Source of the DNA: Bdellovibrionales bacterium RIFOXYD12_FULL_39_22
GTDB taxonomy: Bacteria; Bdellovibrionota; Bacteriovoracia; Bacteriovoracales; Bacteriovoracaceae
Length of the DNA: 64,000 bases
NCBI GenBank assembly: GCA_001770205.1
Contig: MEQL01000038.1
Span: 1-64,000 of the forward strand
Direction: 5' to 3'
Under the pieces are notes generated by a model. It was not told the DNA's origin. It made no database searches and was given only the letters and a program-made list of their open reading frames with translations. Position numbers and translations under genes: made by a program. Below are positions 35,762 through 43,593 of this stretch, piece by piece (position 1 is the first letter of the stretch; each line of letters begins with the position of its first letter).

Positions 35762-36499
35762 ATGAAAGGATATAATTGTTTGGAGTTTTGGAAGGTTTTT
35801 GAGGGAAAAGAAAAAGTTTTTTTTCTTTTTGATTTTGATGGAACATTGGCCCCACTTTGTAGGCATCATACAAAAGCAAGGATGTGTAGAGGAGACGCAG
35901 TGATATTGCAAAAACTAAAGGCCAGATATCGAATTGGAATTATTTCTGGTAGATCATTGCGTGATTTAAGAAGACTGATTCCCTTTAAAGTGGATTTTTT
36001 AGTGGGAAATCATGGAATGGAAAACCCCTTTTTTCCAATAGTAAATAAAGAAGAGATTGTGCGAGAGATGCGTCAATTGGCTTTGTTATTAGCGGATATG
36101 TTTCCAAGTGTTATCATTGAGCAAAAAATAGTTAGCATTGCCTTGCATGTTCAAAGGGGGGGAGGATCAAAAAAATTATTAGAAAAATTAAAAATTTTTT
36201 TAAAAAATTTTCCAGAATTAAAAATAGTCGGGGGAAAGAACGTAGTAAATGTACTGCCAGCAATGTCCATGGCCAAGGGGGATGTTGTCCGACAGTTAAT
36301 GGTAAAATTACCAATGACCCATTTTATCTACTTCGGTGATGATGTTACCGATGAAAGTGTTTTTAATATATGCAGTCAGCGATTACATACAGTGCGAGTT
36401 GGATGTCATGTTCGATCTCGTGCCCAGTATTGTCTACGGCATCAGGGAGAAGTATTTCCGTTGTTAGAAAAAATCATATGGAGATACTGTGGGAAATAA
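35762..36499 (+). CDS. otsB: Trehalose-6-phosphate phosphatase
   Basis: The 245-residue HAD-family protein has FLFDFDGTLAPL (nucleophile Asp24 and acid Asp26), GIISGRSLRDLRRL (motif II region), FLVGNHGMENP and the late HFIYFGDDVTDESVF (Mg-binding acids). This order is that of OtsB. It removes phosphate from trehalose 6-phosphate. The start is four bases after the OtsA stop, with no clear ribosome site, so translation is probably coupled. Its end overlaps the following gene. Confidence 0.92.
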   Translation: MKGYNCLEFWKVFEGKEKVFFLFDFDGTLAPLCRHHTKARMCRGDAVILQKLKARYRIGIISGRSLRDLRRLIPFKVDFLVGNHGMENPFFPIVNKEEIVREMRQLALLLADMFPSVIIEQKIVSIALHVQRGGGSKKLLEKLKIFLKNFPELKIVGGKNVVNVLPAMSMAKGDVVRQLMVKLPMTHFIYFGDDVTDESVFNICSQRLHTVRVGCHVRSRAQYCLRHQGEVFPLLEKIIWRYCGK

Positions 36500-38297
36500 A
36501 AACAATATGCAAGAATTTGATCAATATAGGATGGGGATAATTGGTAATTGTTCATTTCTTGCCAACATAGACGCCCATGGGAGCATCTGTTGGTTATGTT
36601 GGCCGCATGTTGATGATCGGCCAATTTTTAATTCCTTGCTTAATGAAGTAGGCGGGGCAAAATTTCAGATAAGGCCGGCAGGAAATTTTTTAACTTCTCA
36701 GCATTATTTGAGAAATACAAATATTTTAGTAACGGAATTTAAAAGTGATGATGGGGCATTTCGAGTTATAGATTTTGCTCCACGATTTAAGTTGTTTGAT
36801 CGAAATCATCGACCGCTATCGATTTTTAGAAAAATTGAACGAATTTTTGGTAATCCTCAAGTTGTAATTTCTATCGATCTTGCAAGACGCAATGGTGTTG
36901 ACTTAATTTTGCCCATATTGGGTAGTAATCACTTAACATATAGGGCAGATGACATAGATATTCGATTAACAACAAATGTTTCCAAGTCAAATATTTTAGA
37001 AGAGTTACCCTTCACTCTAACAGAAGATAAATATCTTGTTTTAACTTGGGGAGAACATTTACAGGCCTCTTTGGAAGAAACATTTAATGATTTCTTTGCG
37101 CGAACCGAAAATTATTGGCATGATTGGATTAGAAGGACGACGCTTCCATGCATTTATCAAAAAGAGTTGATTCGATCGGCCCTGATTTTAAAATTACATC
37201 AGGATGAGGATTCGGGGGCGGTGATAGCCTCTGGAAATACAAGTTTGCCAGAATTTCCAGGAAGTGGCCGGAATTGGGACTATCGCTTCTCATGGATTCG
37301 TGATTCCTATTTTACACTTTCTGCCTTGCATTCCCTCGGGCATTTTTCAGAGATCGAAAGATATTCGCACTTTATTCAAGATATTGCGATTAAAGCAAAA
37401 GATAGGATTCATCCGGTTTATAAAATTAATGGAAGTCCACCCATTCCAGAAATAGTTGATTTACATTTGCAAGGATACAAGTCCAATGGGCCGGTGCGTT
37501 TTGGGAATGAGGCGTATAATCAAATACAAAACGATGTTTATGGCCAAATATTACTATCACTTTTGCCTCTATATTCTGATCAGCGAGTTGACGATAGAAG
37601 TCCTCGACCTTCTAAAAAATTAGTAATGTCATTGTTGGAGAAAATAGAAAGGACACTATTAGAAAAGGATGCTGGGATTTGGGAATTTCGCGGAAAAACC
37701 ATGGCCAATTGCACGACATCTCTTTTTAGATGGGCCGGAGCTAGGGCCGCATTAAAGATCTCTCAAATTATTTTTGATGATGATATGCACATTCGCGCAC
37801 ATGAACTTTTATATAAAAGCAAGGAGGCAATTGAAGAGTGTTATTCTAGGGCCGAGAATTGCTTCTATGCGGCCTCAGATGTTAAGTTTTTTGATGCTTC
37901 AACATTACTACTAATTAATATGAGTTATCTTGATAAGGTGACGGATAAGCAAAGGGCAATTGGCCACTTGCGGAGAATTGAACAAGAATTATCGGCACAG
38001 GAAGGATTGTTTTTTAGATATAGGGAGAATGATGATTTTGGTGAGACGAAGGCCGCTTTTTTGATTTGTAGTTTTTGGTTTATTGAGGCATTGGCCACTC
38101 TTGGTTTTGTGGATGAAGCAATAAAAAAACTTGAAAAAGTTATTGGTTATTCAAATAGCTTGGGTATTTTTAGTGAGGATATTGACCCAACTACTAAGGG
38201 CCAGTTGGGGAATTTTGGCCAAACTTATGGCCATGTTGGCCTTATTAATGCTGTTTTTAGAATTGCAAAAAAAGTTGATGGAAATATTTTTGATTAA
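36489..38297 (+). CDS. Glycoside hydrolase family 15 protein (glucoamylase/trehalase-like)
   Basis: The 602-residue protein starts with the GH15 N-terminal domain (YRMGIIGNCSFLANIDAHG, ICWLCWPHVDDRPIF). The catalytic (alpha/alpha)6 barrel has SLPEFPGSGRNWDYRFSWIR followed by DSYFTLSALHSLG, which holds the usual R-N-W-D-Y-R-x-x-W-x-R-D motif. Late motifs include FSEDIDPTTKGQLGNFGQTY, where the second catalytic Glu lies. Bacterial GH15 enzymes next to otsA/otsB have been shown in some species to be trehalases or glucodextranases. It has no signal peptide and is probably cytoplasmic. It overlaps otsB by 11 bp with GTG; ATG 36507 is the other possible start. Confidence 0.87.
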   Translation: MGNKNNMQEFDQYRMGIIGNCSFLANIDAHGSICWLCWPHVDDRPIFNSLLNEVGGAKFQIRPAGNFLTSQHYLRNTNILVTEFKSDDGAFRVIDFAPRFKLFDRNHRPLSIFRKIERIFGNPQVVISIDLARRNGVDLILPILGSNHLTYRADDIDIRLTTNVSKSNILEELPFTLTEDKYLVLTWGEHLQASLEETFNDFFARTENYWHDWIRRTTLPCIYQKELIRSALILKLHQDEDSGAVIASGNTSLPEFPGSGRNWDYRFSWIRDSYFTLSALHSLGHFSEIERYSHFIQDIAIKAKDRIHPVYKINGSPPIPEIVDLHLQGYKSNGPVRFGNEAYNQIQNDVYGQILLSLLPLYSDQRVDDRSPRPSKKLVMSLLEKIERTLLEKDAGIWEFRGKTMANCTTSLFRWAGARAALKISQIIFDDDMHIRAHELLYKSKEAIEECYSRAENCFYAASDVKFFDASTLLLINMSYLDKVTDKQRAIGHLRRIEQELSAQEGLFFRYRENDDFGETKAAFLICSFWFIEALATLGFVDEAIKKLEKVIGYSNSLGIFSEDIDPTTKGQLGNFGQTYGHVGLINAVFRIAKKVDGNIFD

Positions 38298-38365
38298 GAG
38301 TCTTGAAATAATACTTGGCGATTAATTTTTTTATTTTGAATAGATTTTATAAATTGGAGGTGATT

Positions 38366-38602
38366 ATGATTATGGATGGTTTACAGCTAACAATCGTTGG
38401 TGTTGGTACAGTTTTTTCTTTTCTTATAATACTTGTGTTATTGCTTAAATTAATGTCAAAAATTCTTCGGCCATATACTGAAAAGGAATATGCTAAGTAT
38501 TTGGCCGATCAAGAAAGGGCCACTCTATCTAAAACGTCATCTTCGGAAGACTCCGCAGTAGTTGCGGCCATAGCGGCCGCTATTGAGATGCATAAAAAAT
38601 AG
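38366..38602 (+). CDS. OadG family small membrane protein
   Basis: The 78-residue protein has one membrane helix at the start (GLQLTIVGVGTVFSFLIILVL in two overlapping parts, about 4-26) and a cytoplasmic tail. The tail carries KILRPYTEKEYAKYLADQE and an alanine-rich VVAAIAAAIEMHKK end, the pattern of the gamma subunit of Na+-pumping oxaloacetate/methylmalonyl-CoA decarboxylases. GGAGG lies five bases before the ATG at 38366. No alpha or beta subunit gene is next to it, so its partner must be elsewhere. Confidence 0.75.
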   Translation: MIMDGLQLTIVGVGTVFSFLIILVLLLKLMSKILRPYTEKEYAKYLADQERATLSKTSSSEDSAVVAAIAAAIEMHKK

Positions 38603-38618
38603 GTTCTATTTTTTTTAG

Positions 38619-38783
38619 TCCAAACCCCACTTGGATACCACTGTTCTCAAAAGGGGATTCACTTTGATTCCACTTTGCCCAAAATGCACCGGCCAAATTA
38701 GAGTGATTCGCCAATTACTTGATAATTCGACCACAACATTCACTTTTTGTTGCTGTGCGGCTTGGCACGTGTCGTGCAAATAG
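38619..38783 (+). pseudogene. Remnant of a transposase C-terminal zinc finger
   Basis: In one frame the sequence reads LDTTVLKRGFTLIPLCPKC followed by TGQIRVIRQLLD, then a short cysteine-rich end and TAG at 38781-38783. The P-L-x-C-P-x-C-x-G-x-I/M-R-V-I pattern is typical of the C-terminal end of IS91-type transposases. No start codon or upstream domain remains. It is possibly debris of an element related to the one at the left edge, whose C-terminal part is missing. Confidence 0.45.
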
Positions 38784-38816
38784 CATTTACAAGAAGTTGG
38801 TTGGCCCGACAGGTTT

Positions 38817-38958
38817 TTTGCCTTGATCAATCAGAGACGGTATGTCCATTCAAGCAATCCCACCTTGGCCAGCCTCAGTAACGGGTATCAGAATTGGTGC
38901 CTGCCAGAAATATCTAATATCCCACCTTTATGGCGTATAAGTTTTTGATCAAGGCAAA
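38817..38958. repeat. 14-bp perfect inverted repeat around a 114-base spacer
   Basis: TTTGCCTTGATCAA (38817-38830) recurs inverted as TTGATCAAGGCAAA (38945-38958). Each arm contains the palindrome TTGATCAA. It lies just after the transposase remnant and in a region (38603-38982) without other genes. It may be the ends of a small non-autonomous element, or a site left by the lost transposon. The spacer shows no coding sequence. Confidence 0.5.
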
Positions 38959-38982
38959 CCTCTATTTTATTTAAATAAAAGA

Positions 38983-39648
38983 TTACTCAAGTTCGTCCCA
39001 GTCAATTTCATTAGAAAGGGTTACCCCCGAAAGAGTTCGATCCTTTTCTTTTTTTATAAAAGGGAAGGTGATTTGATGGGTGTTTGGAAAATCAAGGCCA
39101 TGAGATATTACGATGGTTTTAGGAACAAATGATTGCAGGGAGGTGTAGAAGTAATCCGCAGGAAGATCATTGATAAATAATTCACTCTCGTAGGATTTTG
39201 CTTCTTCTTTTTCAAGCGATTTGTCTATAGTGACAAGGTTTTCTGGGGCCATAGGTCTAGTTGAGCTGTTTTTGATTACTATCGCTCCTTTGATTTTATT
39301 TCTGGCCACTTCATTGGTTAGATTCCAGCTGGCGATATTGAAAAAATCCAAAAAAAGAGTGGAGCTATTATATTTTATTTTTCTCGGTAGAAGCAGTGCT
39401 TGGAGAAACTTTCGAGAGGAAGGATCTTTTGCCCGTTTAGAAATTTTTTCTGCGAAGTGGCTATCTTCGATTCTGATTATATAGGCCCCGGGATTTTTAG
39501 TGGAACGATACAGCATGTATTGAAAGGCAATGCTGTAGAGGTTAAAAAGCTTGTGTTGGTTTAGGTGGATGTGCGGGTGCGAGTCATCAGTGTCAACAAG
39601 CATTTTTACCGCTTCGTAGAGTTCTTGCTTTGAAAGATCTTTTTTCAT
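38983..39648 (-). CDS. Hypothetical protein
   Basis: The 221-residue protein is soluble, without signal peptide or cysteines. It begins with a helical region (LSKQELYEAVKMLVDTDD), has a mixed Lys/Phe/Tyr-rich core (IHLNQHKLFNLYSIAFQY, RKIKYNSSTLFLDFFNI) and ends in a charged tail (SNEIDWDELE). I recognise no family. It is transcribed divergently from the EF-G gene. GGAG-like spacing before the ATG is weak (AAAGATC). Confidence 0.55.
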   Translation of the reverse strand: MKKDLSKQELYEAVKMLVDTDDSHPHIHLNQHKLFNLYSIAFQYMLYRSTKNPGAYIIRIEDSHFAEKISKRAKDPSSRKFLQALLLPRKIKYNSSTLFLDFFNIASWNLTNEVARNKIKGAIVIKNSSTRPMAPENLVTIDKSLEKEEAKSYESELFINDLPADYFYTSLQSFVPKTIVISHGLDFPNTHQITFPFIKKEKDRTLSGVTLSNEIDWDELE

Positions 39649-39827
39649 ATTTGATTAATACACTTTTTGGTAAATGTTTTGAGTGTTTTTTTAATAGAGG
39701 AAAAAAAATTATCTGTAAATTGCTATTTTGAATATTTGTAAAATAGAAATATCTGTGCTAAAAAAAATTTTTCAATTTATATCGATTCAAGAACAACTAT
39801 TTACTAAGCTACATTGGAGTAATTAAA

Positions 39828-41981
39828 ATGAAACTGAAGGCGAAAACAAGAAACATTGGAATTTCAGCGCACATCGATTCTGGAAAAACTACCCTGACAG
39901 AGAGGATTTTGTACTACACTGACAAAATTCATAAAATTGAAGAAGTTCGAGGAGGTGGTGCTGGCGCCAAAATGGATCATATGGAGTTAGAGCGCGAAAA
40001 AGGAATCACCATTACCTCTGCAGCAACCACTGTCGTTTGGGATGGAACTTGTAATAAGGGAGTTAAATATGCCGAAGGCGATGAGAAAGAGGTTCGCATC
40101 AATATCATTGATACTCCGGGACACGTGGATTTTACGGTAGAGGTTGAGCGTTCTCTTCGTGTTTTAGATGGCGCAATTTTGGTACTGTGTTCGGTTGCAG
40201 GTGTTCAGTCTCAGTCAATTACTGTCGATCGACAGATGAAGCGATATAAAATTCCCCGGCTATGCTTTGTAAACAAGATGGATAGAATGGGAGCCAATTA
40301 CAGAAATGGGGTGAAGGCACTAAGAGAAAAATTAGGCCATAATGCTGTTCCGCTACAAATTCCCATCGGAGCAGAAGAAAATTTTAAGGGTGTTATCGAT
40401 TTAATTACTATGCAGGCCTACTATTTTGATGGTGAAAATGGGGAAAATGTTCGTATCGAGGCAATTCCGGCCAATTTGCAAAAAGAAGCAGAGTCAGAAA
40501 GAGAGGCCATGTTGGATGCCATCAGTGCCTTTGATGATGGTCTAATGGAAAAGTTACTGGAGGGTGGAGAGGTTACCGAGGCCGAGATTCATAATGCTAT
40601 CAAAATTGGGGTAAATAGTTTGAAGTTAACCCCTGTCATTTTGGGATCGGCAGTTAGAAATAAAGGCGTGCAGCTACTTTTGGATGCAGTTGCTCGTTAT
40701 TTGCCAAGTCCGCTATCTTGTGCTCGTCCTAAGGTAGTTAACAGTGATGGAACTAAGCAAGACCTAGACCCAGTGGATACAAAGCCATTGGTCTGTATGG
40801 CATTTAAGATTACCGATGAGCAGTTTGGCCAGTTGACCTATACTCGAATTTATCAAGGTGTTTTAGAAAAAGGTATGCAGATCTACAATACCAGAACTAA
40901 ACGCAAGGTTCGTGTTGGACGCTTGGTGCGCATGAATGCCAATGACAGAGAAAATATTGATTCCGCAGGAGCTGGTGATATCGTGGCCATGATTGGAGTT
41001 GATTGTGCTTCTGGAGATACCTTTGTAGGAGATGATAATCTCACCAATATTTCTTGTGAGGGGATGCATATTGCGGAGCCAGTTATTACCTTTTCGGTTT
41101 CTGCCAAAGATAAAGAGCAGCTTACTCGGATGTCCAAAGGCCTTGCTCGCTTCTTAAAAGAAGATCCAACGTTTAAAGTCTTTACGGATGAAGAATCTGG
41201 CGAGACACGTATTGCGGGAATGGGTGAGTTGCACTTGGAAATTTATATAGAACGCTTGAAGCGAGAATATAGTGCAGAGGTGGTGGTTGGAGCACCTCAA
41301 GTTAACTACCGGGAGACGATTAAGACCGAGGCAAAATTTGATTACACCCATAAGAAACAAACTGGTGGGGCCGGACAATTTGCTGCTGTTATTGGAAAAA
41401 TTCGTCCTTTAAAATCGGAAGATAAAGATAGTGAGGATCAAAACTTTAAATTTCATAATGAAATTCGTGGGGGATCGATTCCATCAGAGTATATCAGTGC
41501 TTGCGAGAAGGGTTTTAACGATATTATGGATAAAGGGCCACTGGCCGCTTTCCCGCTAATAAATGTAGAAGTTTTCTTACAAGATGGTAAATATCACGAT
41601 GTTGACTCCTCCGATTTGGCCTTTAGAATTGCGTCCCGTCAGGCCATGAGACAGGCAATTCGCGCAGCAAGCCCGGTATTACTAGAGCCTTTTATGAAAG
41701 TAGAGGTTGAGTCACCGGATGAGTATCAAGGATCGGTTATTGGAGATCTTTCTTCTCGTCGTGGAGTAATTCAAGGTTCGGAATCCACTGACACGGGTGA
41801 TGCTATTATTAACGCCTATGTTCCACTATCGTCCATGTTTGGTTATTCGACTGATCTTCGCTCTATGAGTGCAGGGAAGGCCACTTATACGATGGAATTT
41901 CACCACTATGAAGAGTGTCCATCTAATATTGCCGAGAAGGTAATGAAAGATAGGGCAGAGAAGCTTGCTAAAGATGATTAG
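39828..41981 (+). CDS. fusA: Elongation factor G, mitochondrial/spdEFG1-like type
   Basis: The 717-residue GTPase shows [19 protein letters not shown] (G1), [16 protein letters not shown] (G2), [20 protein letters not shown] (G3), [11 protein letters not shown] (G4) and [16 protein letters not shown], then domains II to V including [12 protein letters not shown] and [25 protein letters not shown], with Ser where classic bacterial EF-G has Ala, and the [18 protein letters not shown] wording match mitochondrial EF-G1 and the related spdEFG group. It stands alone, not in an rpsL-rpsG-tuf operon. A second EF-G elsewhere in the genome would be expected. Confidence 0.93.
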   Translation: MKLKAKTRNIGISAHIDSGKTTLTERILYYTDKIHKIEEVRGGGAGAKMDHMELEREKGITITSAATTVVWDGTCNKGVKYAEGDEKEVRINIIDTPGHVDFTVEVERSLRVLDGAILVLCSVAGVQSQSITVDRQMKRYKIPRLCFVNKMDRMGANYRNGVKALREKLGHNAVPLQIPIGAEENFKGVIDLITMQAYYFDGENGENVRIEAIPANLQKEAESEREAMLDAISAFDDGLMEKLLEGGEVTEAEIHNAIKIGVNSLKLTPVILGSAVRNKGVQLLLDAVARYLPSPLSCARPKVVNSDGTKQDLDPVDTKPLVCMAFKITDEQFGQLTYTRIYQGVLEKGMQIYNTRTKRKVRVGRLVRMNANDRENIDSAGAGDIVAMIGVDCASGDTFVGDDNLTNISCEGMHIAEPVITFSVSAKDKEQLTRMSKGLARFLKEDPTFKVFTDEESGETRIAGMGELHLEIYIERLKREYSAEVVVGAPQVNYRETIKTEAKFDYTHKKQTGGAGQFAAVIGKIRPLKSEDKDSEDQNFKFHNEIRGGSIPSEYISACEKGFNDIMDKGPLAAFPLINVEVFLQDGKYHDVDSSDLAFRIASRQAMRQAIRAASPVLLEPFMKVEVESPDEYQGSVIGDLSSRRGVIQGSESTDTGDAIINAYVPLSSMFGYSTDLRSMSAGKATYTMEFHHYEECPSNIAEKVMKDRAEKLAKDD

Positions 41982-42004
41982 TAACGGTTTTTTGTGTCGT
42001 ATTA

Positions 42005-42916
42005 ATGATTGAAACAACTCATCTACAAACTCTAGTTGCGCTTGTTAGGTCTGGAAGTTTTTCCAGGGCCGCAAGCGAGCTAGGGGTTACTCAGTCGGCC
42101 ATCAGTCAGAATGTTCGTAGTCTTGAAAATAAAGTTGGTGTAAAAATCTTTATTCGCTCCGGTAAGCAAGTTAGCTTAACCTCGGATGGCGAAAAGTTGC
42201 ACCGTTTTGCCCAATCTTTTTTAGTGCAGCTGGATAAAACTATTGAACAAATTCATCACAGTAAAGATGCTATGGCCGGGAAAGTGCGTATTGGTACTTT
42301 GCCTGGAGTGGGGAAGTCTTGGTTGACTTCTGAGCTTTTAAACTATGCGGCCTTAAACAGCGAACTTTCAATAACGCTTAATTTAGGTTTTGAGGCCGAT
42401 CTTATTCGGGATTTTGAAGCGCTTAAGCTAGACATGTTGATTTTACCGGCCGATTTTTTACCAACCATTGGAGAGACTGTCTTATTGGGAGAAGAAAAAA
42501 TCACTCTAGTTTTTCCCAAATCGCCAAAGTTTGATATTCATCCGGATATAAAGTTGGCCGAACTTATGAAGTATCCGGCCATCATGTTCGAAGAAGGATC
42601 GCCTCTTTTTTCTAGATGGTGTAAAGAGTACTTTAAAGAGGTGCCTAAAAAATTTAACATTCGCTACTCAATTAATTCTCACGGCAATATGTTGCAGGCA
42701 GTAATTCGCGAATTAGGCATGGCAGTTATTCCAACGCATGTGCTTAAGCGCTCGGCCTATCGAGATAAGGTGCAAACCCTTGGGCCGGCCGCCGAAGTTT
42801 CAAATGGAGAGTTTTATTTAATTTATCACAAAGAATTGAGTGATTTACTCAGAATAAGAAGTACTATTGATTATCTAACCTCCCGAGAAAATCCTTTTTC
42901 TGTTGGACAAAATTGA
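42005..42916 (+). CDS. LysR-type transcriptional regulator
   Basis: The 303-residue protein has the LysR winged helix-turn-helix (TLVALVRSGSFSRAASELG, VTQSAISQNVRSLENKVG, KIFIRSGKQVSLTSDGEKL) followed by a periplasmic-binding-like effector domain with KVRIGTLPGVGKSWLTSELL and MLQAVIRELGMAVIPTHVL. It starts 23 bp after the EF-G gene, with no clear ribosome site. Its target and effector are unknown; no divergent gene is next to it. Its stop is followed by GACAAAA...TTTTGTC as a loose hairpin, not a classical terminator. Confidence 0.9.
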   Translation: MIETTHLQTLVALVRSGSFSRAASELGVTQSAISQNVRSLENKVGVKIFIRSGKQVSLTSDGEKLHRFAQSFLVQLDKTIEQIHHSKDAMAGKVRIGTLPGVGKSWLTSELLNYAALNSELSITLNLGFEADLIRDFEALKLDMLILPADFLPTIGETVLLGEEKITLVFPKSPKFDIHPDIKLAELMKYPAIMFEEGSPLFSRWCKEYFKEVPKKFNIRYSINSHGNMLQAVIRELGMAVIPTHVLKRSAYRDKVQTLGPAAEVSNGEFYLIYHKELSDLLRIRSTIDYLTSRENPFSVGQN

Positions 42917-43038
42917 GCAGGCCTTTTTTTGTCAATGGGTAGATTTTGCCACCAAGACTTTCTGTGGCAATTATTTCTAAACGATGAGATAATTTTATTG
43001 GATGATGGTAGTTTTCCATCAAACCGAGAGGGCCATGT

Positions 43039-43467
43039 ATGGTGGATTTACATACAATTTTGGCAGACCATAAGTCGAAATATCACAAAGAGGGCCGGCC
43101 AGGCGAGGCGGAAAATATTCCGGCAAACACGACGACTCTATCAGAGATCCCCGATCTGTTTTTTGATGAAATTTTGGTGGCCTTCAAATTAAATAGAATT
43201 GAGATTATGGTTTTAATGTATCTATACCGGCGAGTATGGTGTCGCCCAAATCTTTATCGCCTTCATGGAATATCTCAACTGCTATCGCATACGGAGATGT
43301 CTAAGGCGCTTAATTTGTCATTGGATGAAATTTATCATGCCCTCAGAAAGCTAGAAGAATTTGCTTTTATTACCACCGTAAGGTCTGGCCAATATTTTGT
43401 GCGTAGATTTTTTACAAAAGAAAACGATGAGCTTTTAGGACAAAATTACGACGATTTTGAAATCTAG
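43039..43467 (+). CDS. Winged-helix-like protein of unknown function
   Basis: The 142-residue protein has a polar start (TILADHKSKYHKEGRPGE) and a helix-rich core that looks like a winged helix. The core runs NRIEIMVLMYLYRRVWC, then HTEMSKALNLSLDEIYHALRK and LEEFAFITTVRSGQYFVRRF. The pattern (helix, turn, recognition helix, beta wing) fits a small DNA-binding protein of the MarR/DnaD-like kind, though no family is certain. GAGAGG lies before the ATG at 43039; another frame over the same DNA looks like a shadow. Confidence 0.6.
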   Translation: MVDLHTILADHKSKYHKEGRPGEAENIPANTTTLSEIPDLFFDEILVAFKLNRIEIMVLMYLYRRVWCRPNLYRLHGISQLLSHTEMSKALNLSLDEIYHALRKLEEFAFITTVRSGQYFVRRFFTKENDELLGQNYDDFEI

Positions 43468-43523
43468 TCCAGATATCCATATAATTGAGTACTAGGCATA
43501 ATTTGCAACACTACTTTCACAAG

Positions 43524-43551
43524 TTGCGTCATTTTATAATTACAATATACT
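43524..43551 (+). promoter_or_regulatory. Putative promoter for the 604-residue receiver-like protein
   Basis: TTGCGT (43524-43529) and TATACT (43546-43551) are 16 bases apart. Transcription would begin about 35 bases before the ATG at 43594. Confidence 0.45.
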
Positions 43552-43593
43552 TAACGTATAGAAAGAGTTGTTTATCTACATAGTGGAAGATGA

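Noticed and set aside
42890..42935. Hairpin GACAAAA/TTTTGTC after the LysR gene as a terminator
   Set aside because: The loop is 14 bases and the T run is inside the stem, so it is not a usual intrinsic terminator.
42929..43192. 87-codon frame before and across the start of the winged-helix-like gene
   Set aside because: Its composition (many Trp, Arg and Phe) looks like noise; the overlapping frame at 43039 is better by helix pattern and ribosome site.
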